From Posidonia oceanica (Eukaryota; Streptophyta; Magnoliopsida; Alismatales; Posidoniaceae): a stretch of 64,000 bases of DNA. A program made the position numbers and the translations under genes. Shown piece after piece: positions 1 through 11,160 of the stretch. Position 1 is the stretch's first letter; the number at the start of each line of letters is the position of its first letter. The notes beneath the pieces were generated by a model. The model saw only the letters and a list, made by a program, of their open reading frames with translations. It did not search any database and had not been told where the DNA came from. The stretch is from contig JAZBRS010000076.1 of assembly GCA_037176725.1 (NCBI GenBank), positions 122,097,001 through 122,161,000 on the forward strand, in the 5' to 3' direction.

Positions 1-1393
1 GGGCGCGCCAGCGGCCGACGTACTCCCCGAACGGCTCGCCAGAGTTCTGCTTGATGGCGATCAAGTCCGCCCTCTTTGGGACTAGATCGAGGTTGAAGGA
101 ATATTGTTCCAGGAATGCCTGACTGAGGTCGTTCCAAGTCTTGATGGCTGACATATCAAGTGATGTGAACCACTTGAGTGCCGGCCCGGTCAAACTCTTC
201 TGGAACAAGCGGATCAGCAACCTCTCGTCAGCCTGCAGCTGAGCGAGATCACCGTAATACGCCTTCAGGTGTGCTACAGGGCAGCCCCTACCATTATACT
301 TTTCGAAGTCCGGGATTTTGAACTTCGGAGGGAGTACCGCCTCTAGAAAGTAGCAGAGGTCCCGGAACTGGTAGGTCTGGTGCTCTGTACCCTGCACTAG
401 TCGTAGTGCCTTCTCCAAGACGTCCATCCGGTTATTGATGGGGTCTGGGATTGCTGCTGTAGGAGAGGGATCAGCAGGGGTAGTGAGCACATACGCCGAA
501 TGGGTCGCACCTAAGTGCTCCTCCGGATCTACCATAGCGTCGCCTGGTGGAGCAACGGGATGGCCGGTGTATCCGTGCTGGGGGACAGTGTATGCAGGAG
601 TGTATGCAGGATGCTGGACTGGGTGGAGAGGAGAGGAGTAAATGCCATGCTGTGCTGGAATAGGGGGAGGATGACGGAGCACCAGTTGCTGTACAAGCGG
701 GGTGCCAGACAGCGAGCCAGTGAGGTACTGGGCTCCAGCCGATCCAAAGGATTGACCACCAGAAGGAAGTGGAGCATGCTGTGCCAAGTGTTGTGCAGGA
801 GGCGGTAAACGGGCCCCCATCGTCGGAACCGTGAGCAGTTGCGACGATGGTCGAGGCGGAGGTGCAGAGGTCGATGCAAGAAATGTAGGAACTGGCCTCG
901 GAGGAACCTCAGGGACGACAGAGACAGAAGAAGGACGAACTGATAGAGCCATGCCCTGCAGTCTCTGGGCGAGCTCCATCAGGTGCTGGTACTGAGCTTC
1001 GGGCGTCTCGCCAGTGGGGACGCTGAAGTGCAGTGCCGGCGGGGATTGAGAAGTAAGTGGCACGGACACAGACTGTCCGGGAGGGAAGGATTCTACAGAA
1101 AGTGCCGCAGCAGCGGTGGAAGGGATGTCGAAAGCGACGTATCCCTGGGACGGAGGGGGCAGTGGCGTCTCCGGAGCGCGAGTAACGACCGTCAAGATAG
1201 ATTCGGCAACCGGATCTGGAGGAAGGGAGACTTGCCACTGTCCCGGGGTGTACTGAGAACCTAGAGACGTTAGAGGAGAAAACCCTGGCGTCGGAGGGGG
1301 AACAAGAGGGACAGAAAGAGCAACCGGAGGGGCCAGAACGGAAACACCCTCCGTAACAGGAGTAAAAGAAGGCTCACTAACGTACTGGGCCAT
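1..1393 (-). CDS. gag: Gag polyprotein, N-terminal part (open, runs off window)
   Basis: The start is the ATG whose complement is at 1391-1393 and begins MAQY; the equivalent ATG of the complete element is at 35373. By my reading the frame is open for all 464 visible codons. The first 300 or so residues are Pro/Ser/Thr/Gln-rich. A Retrotrans_gag-type capsid segment follows near the window edge (conserved FKIPDFEKYNG, LKAY, FQKSLTGPALKWF, TWNDL). Gag would form the cytoplasmic particle that packages element RNA. This copy keeps CAG at the two positions where the complete element has TAG (35799 and 36027), so the visible part is intact. Protease and pol would lie beyond position 1. Confidence 0.8.
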   Translation of the reverse strand, partial: MAQYVSEPSFTPVTEGVSVLAPPVALSVPLVPPPTPGFSPLTSLGSQYTPGQWQVSLPPDPVAESILTVVTRAPETPLPPPSQGYVAFDIPSTAAAALSVESFPPGQSVSVPLTSQSPPALHFSVPTGETPEAQYQHLMELAQRLQGMALSVRPSSVSVVPEVPPRPVPTFLASTSAPPPRPSSQLLTVPTMGARLPPPAQHLAQHAPLPSGGQSFGSAGAQYLTGSLSGTPLVQQLVLRHPPPIPAQHGIYSSPLHPVQHPAYTPAYTVPQHGYTGHPVAPPGDAMVDPEEHLGATHSAYVLTTPADPSPTAAIPDPINNRMDVLEKALRLVQGTEHQTYQFRDLCYFLEAVLPPKFKIPDFEKYNGRGCPVAHLKAYYGDLAQLQADERLLIRLFQKSLTGPALKWFTSLDMSAIKTWNDLSQAFLEQYSFNLDLVPKRADLIAIKQNSGEPFGEYVGRWRA

Positions 1394-2698
1394 CGTTGAC
1401 CTAGAGCGTGTGAGAACAGGGCTGCGACGGGTATTCAAGCGGTGAGTCCTAAGAGGAGCTATCGTCGCAAGTGCGGATAGCTCAGAGGGGGAATGGTCGT
1501 GAACTAAGTCGCAAAAGGGCGTCAATGAGGGTCGATACTCGAGCTCTAGCAAAGGGAAACTCGCTTACCGATCACGCTGACATGACAGAAGGAAATTAGG
1601 GTTAGAAACTAAAAGATGGATGCAAATGAGTTAGTTAAGTGGCATGAATGATGTGCATGCTTTCTAGTATGCCCCCCTTACCTAACTAGTGTTTCCTAGC
1701 AAGGCTGTCTACTCCGGGTATCCCTGGATGTACGGGTCACCGACTCAGGTCAGAAAAAGTAGGTCCCCTATCTAACTCCCGGCCCAAAGCTCAGGTAATG
1801 ACAAGGTGGTGCGTTAGTGGCCTCTACCCCGCCAAAGCGTGGGTGGTACCCTCTACTAACACCGACACGACCCCCGGACAAGGAGGGGACGGACCGACCA
1901 ACTTATGCCACGCCCAAAGCAGTGGAACAAGAGGCCGGAACCGTCCTTCGCAGACTAGTGGGTGGACTCAGAGGAGAAGAATGCATGCCCTATATGATGC
2001 TTGTGCAAAATGATTAGCGTTTTTTATTTTGCACATTTTATTAACCAAAGGGAGTGGAGGATTGTTTGTAGTCTCTAGTTGTTCCTAGAAGTTCTTTTTA
2101 CTTGCATTTTTTTGTTAACCATGGGGGAAGCAGACAAGTCTCTACTATCCTAAGCATGGCAAGTGCAAAAGGGAAGAAAATCAGTCAAAATGGCAAGCAA
2201 CCATCATACAACACAACAAAAGGCATGTTCATGGCATGTGTGAGTGTTTGTGAGCATGATGGTGAAAAAGAAACATTCATCAAGTCAAAAAGCATGTAAG
2301 CATAGTATGTGCATGTGTAGTGACATAGCAAGAGTGTAAAAGAAGCATTCAACGTTCAAAAAGCATATATTTTAGCCAAACAAAGTATGTAGACATGTAA
2401 TGTGCGAGAATTAAAGCAGTAATAAGCAAGTAAGGTAAAAGTAAGCAGACTGTAAAAGAAATAGGAGCACAAGCAAGACAGTAAGTAAATAAACAGGCAA
2501 AGGAGTAAAGCTAGGCAGAAGAAAGCTCAAATCGAGACGAAAGAGGTGCAAAACCTAAGCAAAGTAGCTATGAAGCGACTCGCTAGAGGTTTGCACAGAA
2601 AAGCGAGCAAAACAGGCGAAGAAGGCACACAAGGCAGACAAAGCTGCAAAACAAGCAAGCGAAAAGCCGGGAATGAAAGCCGGAGTCTAGTCTACAGT
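1394..2698 (-). other. 5' leader between PBS and gag (minus-strand copy)
   Basis: Untranslated leader homologous to 34062-35372. The segment 1690-2010 is especially similar to 34760-35090 and may hold packaging or dimerisation signals, which is inference. I see no supported gene in it. Confidence 0.6.
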
Positions 2699-2716
2699 TC
2701 CCCAGCAGAGTCGCCA
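2699..2716 (-). promoter_or_regulatory. Primer-binding site, tRNA-Arg type
   Basis: On the minus strand the 18 nt read TGGCGACTCTGCTGGGGA, one nucleotide after the LTR end. This differs by one base from the PBS at 34044. It begins with TGG, complementary to a tRNA CCA end, and fits the 3' end of plant tRNA-Arg(ACG) as I recall it. Confidence 0.75.
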
Positions 2717-2717
2717 C

Positions 2718-5700
2718 TGTAGCGATCCCGATCGGAACCAGGCTCGCTATATATAGCGGCGATTGAGATCCGAGGAAGAGGCTCAACTCGAAAACACTTG
2801 AAATCGAGGAGAAAAAGGAAAGATAAGACAAATCAGAGTCGCCACCACGTCTATTAACGGAAGGCGAGGAAAACCGGGGTAATGCGTGAATTAACGCGCA
2901 AAACCGAGCAAGGAATGCAAAGCAAAGCAATGCAAAGGAAAACAAATGCAAATGAGATGACTCTAGCCTGGGATAAGGGCAGTACGGTCATTGCGGGCCA
3001 AAAGACAGGGTAAGGACTCCTGTTACGTGCGGGGAAGGTGTTAGGCACCCCCGACACGCCCGAGAATCGGTCTTTCTAGGCTTACGCTCGCATACGCAGG
3101 GAAATGCAGGATTGAATGCCTATGTGCCTATAAATGCCTGAATGAATGCTCAAGGTGTGCTCTAAGTGGAAAGGAACAAAGCAAGGAAGTAAACGTGCTC
3201 TCTAAGTGCTCAGCTGCGCTATCTGTGTTCCGAACAAGGCGAAACCTAGCTCGTGAGAACTCCAGGCAGTAAGCATCACAGCCCTATATGCAAATGCAGG
3301 CGAGAAAGCAAAACGACGGGGAAACCATGCAATGCAATTGACATGCAGGGGAAAACGGTGCAAAACACGCAAAACGAGGCGAGAAATGAGCAACGCACGC
3401 AAAACGATGCAAAAGAGCAAAAACGGCGCGCAAAACAAGCGAGAAAGCAAGACAGCACGCAAAACAAGACAGGAGAGCAGGAAGGCACGCAAAACGAGAC
3501 GAGAAAACAGAATGGCACGCAAAACGGAGCGAAAGAATAAAACCGGTACGCAAAACGAGCGATAAAGTAAGGCAGCGCGCAAAACGAGACAAGGAAGCAA
3601 AGAGGCACGCAAAACGGTGCAAAAACGAGAGCGACATGCAAAACAAGCGAGAAAGCAAGGCAGCACACAAAATAAGGCAAGAAAACAGGTGGGCACGCAA
3701 AACGGTGCCAAAACAGGGGCGGGCACGCGAAACGGTGCCAAAACAGCGAAGGAAAAACCTCAGAAAGGCCATGCAAATGCAAGAATGCAGAGAAAGATCA
3801 GAAGAGGCCAAAGGGGAGACAAAACAACGTGTGTGTAAGAACAGACGTCGTTTAGGGCCACTCAGAGTAGGTGTGAAGACCTACGGAGGGGAGAGTGTGC
3901 AAACGGAGGGATTACCACCTCTTTGCGACTGTTTCCCACTAAACCGTTCCACGGTGTGTCTCGCATGCTGCCCAAAGCTCGCGATGCGATCGGATCGTGG
4001 AAAAGGGGGAAGGAAGTCACATTAAGTGGAAAACCCAGGGAAAACACAACGCAAATCACACAAGAATACGCGAAACGGAGGTTGGAAGATACAAGCAGAA
4101 AGGGGAGACCCTATTCTACATGCTCAAAGAGACAGAAAGCGAAAACACGGAAAACTGTGCGAATGGCATGCGAATGAATGCAATGCAGGAGTTCAGGAGG
4201 ACATACCTGGAAATCCAGGAGCCTGATCTGAAATTTGTCTGGTCCATGCTGAAGAGCGCTTCACTGCGGTCGCCTGGGCAGCTTACTTGAGAGGATCCAA
4301 CAGCCGGATTGAAAGATAACGTAGCTCCAAGGCAGAAGGGCCAGAACAGGGGAGAAGAATAGATCTAGGTGTTCAGGAGGTCCTAGGGGTGTGCAAAAAG
4401 GTCCTCCCAAGTGAAGGGGAGCTAAAAGTGCTTGGTGTGTGCAAGAAGATGCTAAAATGCAAGGCTAAATGGATGCAGAATGCATGCAAAAGCAAGAAAA
4501 TGCAAAGAGAAGTAATTGGGAAAAAACCAGGGATTCAGAAAGCATTTTGAAAAAGAAAGGGGCTAAAAATGCAAATTTTCCAGAAAACAGGGGTTCACAG
4601 GAAAGGGTTTTGAAAACAGGAGAGGGCTAGGCTTCATTTTGTAAAAACTAGGCTCAGAAAGCAGCTTTGAAAAGAGGGTATGCTTTAGAAGAAGTTTTGA
4701 AAGCAGAAAGGGGTCAGAAAGCAATTTTGGAAAAATTGGGGTCTAAAATGCAAATTTTCCAGAAAACAAGGTTCTGGGGAGTCTGGGAATACTAGTGGAG
4801 GGTTTGCATGCAATTTGGTAGGCATAGGAGCTAAGATGCAACCTAGGGGCAAAATGGTCTTTTCACATGACTTTTGAAAGATGCAAGGACCTATGTGTGA
4901 TTTTTAAATCATGTAGGGGTTAAAAATGCAATTTTGTATGGAAAACATGCTCTGAAAAATCAGGAACAGGACCACAGTGCAATTTTTAAAAAGATCAGGG
5001 TCAAAAATGCAATACAGTATGCTAAAAATGCATGCATGAGCTACTGTCCATTTAAAATGGACCTAAATGCAAATATGCAAAAACAGAGGGTAAAATATGC
5101 AATGCAGTATGCAAAAATCATAAATGAAACCTAGGTTGCTACAGTGCAAGGGCTTAAGTGCAAAAACAGAAACATGCAGGGACTTAGAATGCAATGCAGT
5201 ATGGTAAAATATATGCAAATAAATGTACTGATTGTGAGCAGGACTTACATGCAAAAAACGAAAACAGAGGGGCTAAAATGCAAAATATTATAACAGCACA
5301 GCACAGTAAATGGATCAGATTGCAAATACTGAAAAACATAAATAATAACAGCAATTTAACATAGTATTTAATTAGAAACTAAGCAAAAATAAATGGTAGA
5401 AGGACTAAAGTGCAAAAATTGAAGAACTTAAACTAAACATGCAATATTTACATCTAAAACTATACTGAAGAAAAATAAATGAACAGTGCTGATCGTCGAC
5501 GGCGACGAGCACTGTAGCACAAAGCTTCCAGAGCTCGTGGCCGTCGACAGGGGAGGCTAAGGATGCGCGGGAAGGCGGAGAGCGACGTCGGCGATCGTCC
5601 GGAGCTCCGGGGGTCGACTGGAGCTCGCTCTGTTGGTCGGAGTGTCCGGAGGAAGAGCAGCCGGCGCCGGAGAAGGAGGACTGTCCGGCGAGCTGACGAC

Positions 5701-8507
5701 GGAGCAGGAGGACCGGAAAGCCTATTCTAAAGGCCGGGGAAGCAAGAGAAGAAGAAGAGGAAGCTAAAGGAAGCAGTGGTTACCCTTTTCCGCGCCTGAG
5801 TCGTTCCCTCGACGTCAGTGGCTTCAGCTGTCGCCGGTGGGGGCCGTCCGGTCGCTGCGGGCGTCGCCGGCTGCTCGCGGAGATTGGAATTACTTCAGAG
5901 CGTTCCTTCGGTGCTTCCTGATCGACCGGACTGAAGTTCTACAGCTCAGGTAATGTTTCGGCTCTTTTGGGTTCAAGGGATGCTGCCGGAGACCGGGGAG
6001 GGTGTTTGCTGCTCCCCAGGCTAGATGGAGTGCTCCAGGGGATTGCTGGGGGTCTGGGGAAGGTTTCTGGGCGGTCGAATTGGGTTTCTGTAGAGCGTAG
6101 GTGGGGATTGAAGGTCGGGCCGGTTTCTGATCAGTGGGTGAAGCAACTGTTTGTGGTGGCGTTTGGAGTCTGTGGTGAGGGAAAGGGCTGAAGATCGGGT
6201 GGCCTGGAAAGGTGAAGTGCAGGTGAGTGTCGGGGAAGGATTTGGGGAGCTGCGGTGGATTGTGGTGAAGGCAATTCCAGGAGGGAAGGTGTTGGGTTGC
6301 AGTTGGTTTCAGTGGTGGAAGTTCGGGTGAATTCCGGGTGTTCTGGGTGGTGAAAGGCCGGGAAAAGGTGGAGGAAGGCTGCTGGGTTTCTGAGTGAACT
6401 TGGGGGATGAAATGCAAGAGAGTGGATGGCTGGAACGGGCTTGGTTTCTGGAGAAGAAAAGAGGGAGTATGCTGCTGAAAATCAGGGGGAGAAGAAGGAG
6501 ATTTTGGTGAGAATTCTCTAGATTTCTCTCGCTCTCTCTCTCGGATGGCAAAAGGCGAGCGAAGGAGGTGGAAAGCTGAGGCTTTATCAGCTGCTCTCCG
6601 GCTTGCTCGCGCGCTCTGGAATTCGAATTCCAGCGGCGCGATCCACTGCTGCTGAGGGAGACAAGCAGCCAGCGAGACGACAGGCAATTAAAGCCTCCCG
6701 GATTTGGTGCTGAGATGGAGGAGTCGGCGAGCTGCTGTAGATTGAAAGGATTGAGCTTCAAATTTAAACAAGGAGGGAAGGCTGTCGCAGCAGCTCGCGG
6801 GAGAAAACCGGCGGAAGAAAAAAAAGCAGGAGGTTGGAGGAGGAAGAAGGAAGGTGGAGAAGGCGGGCGGGCCGGACTGTGGGCCGAAAAAAGAAATAAA
6901 ACTTGAAGAAAAAAAAAGAGAAGCAGGCCGACAGGCCCAGTAAGGAAAGGAAAGAAAGAAAGAAGGGAAATAAGAAAGAAGGAGGGGGGCAAAAAGGGGA
7001 AATAAAGTTGGTAAAGATAAACCAAAAATAAATAAAGATATTAGAAGAGTTGTGCTGTAGATTAGGATTTTAATTAAGATTTTTAATGGTTATTTTGAGT
7101 TGATTAATGTGTTTTGGGCTTGATTAGGGTTTTAGGGCTTTGGTTTTGTTTTTAATTGGTTTTCACTTGATTAAATGCTTGTTGAACCCTTTTTAAATTG
7201 TTTTAAAAATTGTATTTCCCTTGTTGGACGCTTAAAATATTGATTAGGATTTTTTTAGGATTTATTTTGTATTAATTAGGGTTGGTTTTAGGTTCTTAAG
7301 TTTTAGTCTTTTTAGGGTTTTTTCCTTCTTAAGTCTTTTAAGTTGTGTTTTGATTTTTATTTTGATTTTCTTGAAGTTTTTAGTTGGATTTTTCTGGTTT
7401 GATAGGGTGTTTTTTAGGTCTTTCAGATGTGTTTTTCTTTTCTTTTTTTTAATTAAGTTTTTTACTTGTTTTTCTTATGTTTATTAAGTTAAGTCTTTTG
7501 CCTTCTTTAATTACTTGTTTTAGTATTTGATTTTTTAATTCTTCTTTTTGGGTTTGTTTTTTAATTCTTCTGATGGGTTTTTACCTTTGGTGGGTTTTGA
7601 TTTTATTTTAGCTTTTTCCTTGATTTTTTAGTGTTTTCTTTTGATTTGTTTTGCATTTTTTAGTTTGCATGTTTGGTTTTCTTTTTAGCTTGCTTAAGTT
7701 AAGTTTAAGTTGTTAATTGCTTGTTTAACATTTTTTAATTGTTTTTCTTAGGATTCTGATTTGCTCCTTTTATGTTTTGAGGTTTTTGCAGATTTTTATG
7801 GGTTTTTGTGGATTTTTGCAAGAGGGAGAAAAGGAAAAGAGAAGGAAGAAAGAAATGGAAAAAAGAGGAAAATAAGAGGAAAAGAGATAGGTTGGAGGAA
7901 AATGATTTTTTTAAAATTCAGAAAAAAATATTAAAAATAAAGTAAAAATAGGGATAAGATAGAGGAGAGATAGAAGCACAGAGGGGGCCCACAGCCAGAC
8001 CAGAAAAAGGATAAGAAAGGGATGAAAAGAGAGATGATAATCAGGAGAGAGAGAGGAGAGAGAAAATGATAATCCCGGAGAGAAAAAAGGATAATTTGGG
8101 TGAAAGAGGGTCTTAATGGTCTTGGAATGTGGTGGAAATTGGTGAGTGGGTAGTCTAGGGTTTGAAGTCTTGGGTCTGAAGTTTTGGTTTGATTTTAAGG
8201 AGGTTTTGGAGGGGTTTCAAGGTGTAGAAAAAGGGTAGTTTCACCTAGGTTTTCTAGGGTTTTTGGGAATGGGTCAGGTTTGGAAATTTCTAGGTTTTTG
8301 GGTAGGGTTGTTGAGTGGATAGTGGTGGGTTTTCCTATGGATTTTGGTTAGGTTTTGAGGTTGGGAAGGGGGGTAAAGGTTTAGGTCAAAATGGGCTGTT
8401 TTTGAAGGGTAGAGAGGAGGATTAGGGTTAGGGTTTGGTTGGGGTTTGATCCAGCAATTACCAGGAGGGCTCCAAGGGTCCAGGCCTGCCAAGATGGGGT
8501 GTCAACA
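2718..8507 (-). repeat. LTR of the minus-strand copy (shared by two internal regions)
   Basis: About 5.8 kb. On the minus strand it starts TGTTGACACCCCATC (8507 downward) and ends GGATCGCTACA (at 2718), the same termini as the LTRs at 27966 and 50457. It aligns along its length with them: a U3-like A-rich block (here T-rich, about 7020-7780), a GC-rich block (5490-5890), a stretch of TGCATTTAGTCC-like motifs (4440-5460), and a GTTTTGCG minisatellite (about 3340-3740). No protein-coding gene is supported; the open frames here are low-complexity by-products. Confidence 0.88.
3340..3740 (-). repeat. Minisatellite inside LTR with GTTTTGCG core
   Basis: Irregular units of roughly 20-35 bp carry the core CGCAAAAC on the plus strand (GTTTTGCG on the element strand), separated by variable GAGA/AAGCA-like spacers. 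It corresponds to 33090-33425 and 55576-55911. It explains the repetitive arginine- or phenylalanine-rich open frames seen here. Confidence 0.7.
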
Positions 8508-8574
8508 GATGCCCCTCCCTGAGCGAGGGCAAGCGGAGCGCGGCCGCTGCTCAGGGTTGACAAGACACCCCATC
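8493..8574 (-). promoter_or_regulatory. PPT and LTR-edge hairpin (minus-strand copy)
   Basis: The polypurine tract AGGGAGGGG (complement of 8512-8520) lies four bases from the LTR edge. Outer arms GATGGGGTGTC (8493-8503) and GACACCCCATC (8564-8574) are perfectly complementary. Inner arms CCCTGAGC (8517-8524) and GCTCAGGG (8549-8556) are also complementary and overlap the PPT. The same arrangement occurs at 50390-50471. Confidence 0.7.
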
Positions 8575-9060
8575 TGACCGGCGGGAGCAGCGAGTTGCTA
8601 TGGGCGTGAGCTACTTATTCGGCGGATGCACCGAAGATCGTAGCCCGTTGCCGTAATGCAAGATGCCAGTGCAGATGGATGCTGTGCTGTGTGTATGTAT
8701 GCTGATGCGAGTGCAATGCAAGAGTTAGTGTAAAAGTTAGTGCAGCTGTAAGAAAATGCTGATGCTGTGCAAGTGATACTGATGATGCCAAAGTAATATG
8801 CAGTGCTAGCTAAGAAAGTGCTGAGATGATGCAAAGAAAATGGTAAAAAGGCGCGATGTGGTGCGAATATCTGGCAGGGAGGCCAGACTTGCACGACAAA
8901 GCGAAGGAAAACAGGGTGCAGCTAGTCCCCGCCCGGGGAGCAAGCTAGCAGGGAGAAGAGAAAAGGGGCGCGAGGGGAGAGAGGCCAACTCTCCTATCGC
9001 AGGAAAGGGGGTGCGTGACTCCATCTTCCTGGGACAAGGTCACGCCGAAAAGGAAAAAAA
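8575..9060 (-). other. 3' noncoding region near PPT
   Basis: 8575-8830 matches 50130-50390 of the complete element in reverse complement. The rest (8830-9060) is less similar. No gene is supported. Confidence 0.55.
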
Positions 9061-10010
9061 ATGATAAGGTGACGGGCTTATCGTCCGGATAGTTTACGGT
9101 CCTATCAACCAGGAGTGACAGTTTACGGACCTGTCAACCGGAGCAGTTGTGAGTGATAGTTACTGGATATCAGCCGTATAACATGGTTGTGGGTGATAGT
9201 TTAGGAGTATCAGCCTAACGACAGTTTACGGTCCTGTCAACCGGTGGATAGTTTACAGACCTATCAACTGGAGGATAGTTTACAGACCTATCAACTGGAA
9301 ACCACAAACCATGAGTGATAGTTACTGGATATCAGCCGTATAACGCAATGCCGGATAGTTTACAGTCTATCATCTGGAACGACAGTTTACGGTCCTATCA
9401 ACCGGCGGATAGTTTACAGACCTATCAACTGGAGGATAGTTTACAGTCCTATCAACTGGAAACGGCATTGCGAGGGACTGTTACTGGATGTCAGCCGTAT
9501 AATATGATTGCGCGTGGTAGTTTACAGTCCTACCAACTGGTGGATAGTTTACAGACCTATCAACTGGAGCGACAGTTTACGGTCCTGTCAACCGGCGGAT
9601 AGTTTACAGACCTATCAACTGGAAACGCGCAATGATGAGGGATAGTTACTGGATATCAGCCGTATAATGCAATTGCGGGTGATAGTTTAGGAGTATCATC
9701 CTAACGACAGTTTACGGTCCTGTCAACCGGTGGATAGTTTACAGACCTATCAACTAGAGCGACAGTTTACGGTCCTGTCAACCGGAAACCGCAATTGCAA
9801 GGGACAGTTACTGGATGTCAGCCGTATAACGTAATTGCACGCGATAGTTTAGGGGTATCAGCCTAACGACAGTTTACGGTCCTGTCAACCGGTGGATAGT
9901 TTACAGACCTATCAACTGGAAAAGTGCAATTACGAGGGACAGTTACTGGATGTCAGCCGTATAACACAACTGTGGGCCGACCATGGATCGACCAGAAGAT
10001 AGTTTAGGAT
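9061..10010 (-). repeat. Nested hairpin array with covarying closing stems
   Basis: Short modules of the form GATAG-N9-CTATC, GACAG-N9-CTGTC and GATA-N9-TATC recur every 20-30 bp. They are grouped in five blocks, each bounded by long complementary arms that differ between blocks: 9182-9192 with 9302-9313; 9344-9353 with 9463-9472; 9507-9515 with 9625-9633; 9668-9678 with 9789-9799; 9830-9840 with 9924-9934. A linker hairpin of GATA-gttactgga-TATC type precedes each block. An outer 8-bp pair, 9144-9151 with 9965-9972, can enclose all five. The array lies in the 3' noncoding region and would be transcribed from the minus strand. The complete element has only a reduced counterpart near 49300-49445. 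Confidence 0.85.
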
Positions 10011-10021
10011 TATCAGCCTGA

Positions 10022-10195
10022 GATAGTTTCGGATATCAGCCTAGCACGAGTGATTGATTGATTGATAGTTTCGGATATCAGCCTAGCACGAGTGATTGAT
10101 TGATTGATAGTTTCGGATATCAGCCTAGCACGAGTGATTTGATTGATTGATAGTTTCGGATATCAGCCTAGCACGAGTGATTTGATTGATTGATA
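10022..10195 (-). repeat. 42-43 bp tandem repeat, four units
   Basis: Units start at 10022, 10064, 10106 and 10149. Each has the hairpin GATA-gtttcgga-TATC followed by AGCCTAGCACGAGTGATT. Two units of the same type occur in reverse complement at about 49305-49385. Confidence 0.8.
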
Positions 10196-10940
10196 AGAGG
10201 GGGCGAGATCATGATGAGAAATTAATCTAAAGAGGGGGACGAGATCAGGATGAGAAATTAAGCTAAAGAGGGGGATGAGATCATGATGAGAAACTAAGCT
10301 AAAGAGGGGGACGAGATCATGATGAGAAGCTAAGCTAAAGAGGGGGATGAGATCATGATGAGAAACTAAGCTAAAGAGGGGGATGAGATCATGATGAGAA
10401 ACTAATCTAAAGAGGGGGACGAGATCATGATGAGAAATTAAGCTAAAGAGGGGGATGAGGTCATGATGAGAAATTAAGCTAAAGAGGGGGATGAGGTCAT
10501 GATGAGAAATTAAGCTAAAGAGGGGGATGAGATCATGATGAGAAATTAAGCTAAAGAGGGGAATGAGGTCATGATGAGAAATTAAGCTAAAGAGGGGGAT
10601 GAGGTCATGATGAGAAATTAAGCTAAAGAGGGGGATGAGATCATGATGAGAATTTAAGCTAAAGAGGGGGATGAGATCATGATGAGAAATTAAGCTAAAG
10701 AGGGGGATGAGATCATGATGAGAAATTAAGCTAAAGAGGGGGGTGAGATCATGATGAGAAATTAAGCTAAAGAGGGGGATGGGATCATGATGAGAAGTTA
10801 AGCTAAAGAGGGGGATGAGATCATGATGAGAAATTAAGCTAAAGAGGGGGATGAGATCATGATGAGAAATTAAGCTAAAGAGGGGGATGGGATCATGATG
10901 AGAAGTTAAGCTAAAGAGGGGGATGCGATCATGATGAGAA
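10196..10940 (-). repeat. 36-bp tandem repeat, about 20 units
   Basis: The unit has GAGGGGGATGAGATCATGAT followed by GAGAAATTAAGCTAAA. It is homologous to the 35-bp array at 48451-49230 on the other strand. Being a multiple of three, it generates a long open frame with a 12-residue periodicity (HHDLIPLFSLIS) that I do not consider a gene. Confidence 0.88.
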
Positions 10941-10949
10941 GTGTTGATT

Positions 10950-11160
10950 GATAAGATATCGAACTTATCGGCCGGCAAAGAGGGGATGAGGGAATGATGA
11001 GAATGATAAGATATCGGACTTATCGGCCGGCAAAGAAGGGGATGAGGGAATGATGAGAATGATAAGATATCGGACTTATCGGCCGGCAAAGAAGGGGTAT
11101 GGGAATGATGAGAATGATAAGATATCGGACTTATCGGCCGGCAAAGAAGGGGTAAGGAAA
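10950..11160 (-). repeat. 55-56 bp tandem repeat, four units
   Basis: Units start at 10950, 11005, 11061 and 11116. Each begins GATAAG-atatcgga-CTTATC, a 6-bp-stem hairpin, followed by GGCCGGCAAAGAAGGGG. A single counterpart lies near 49232-49262 in the complete element. Confidence 0.8.

Noticed and set aside
2745..2760. TATATATAG near the inner edge of the minus-strand LTR as a TATA box
   Set aside because: It lies about 30 bp from the LTR end next to the PBS, leaving no room for an R region, and the other LTRs read CTAAATAG there.
5890..6687. 265-codon proline-rich frame in the LTR, and similar ones at 3202-3811, 30484-30990 and 52974-53480
   Set aside because: They lie in LTR sequence of biased composition, overlap other frames equally long, and show no conserved family.
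10163..11089. 308-codon minus-strand frame with HHDLIPLFSLIS repeats
   Set aside because: A direct product of the 36-bp tandem repeat in a noncoding region; the counterpart 35-bp array in the complete element cannot encode it.
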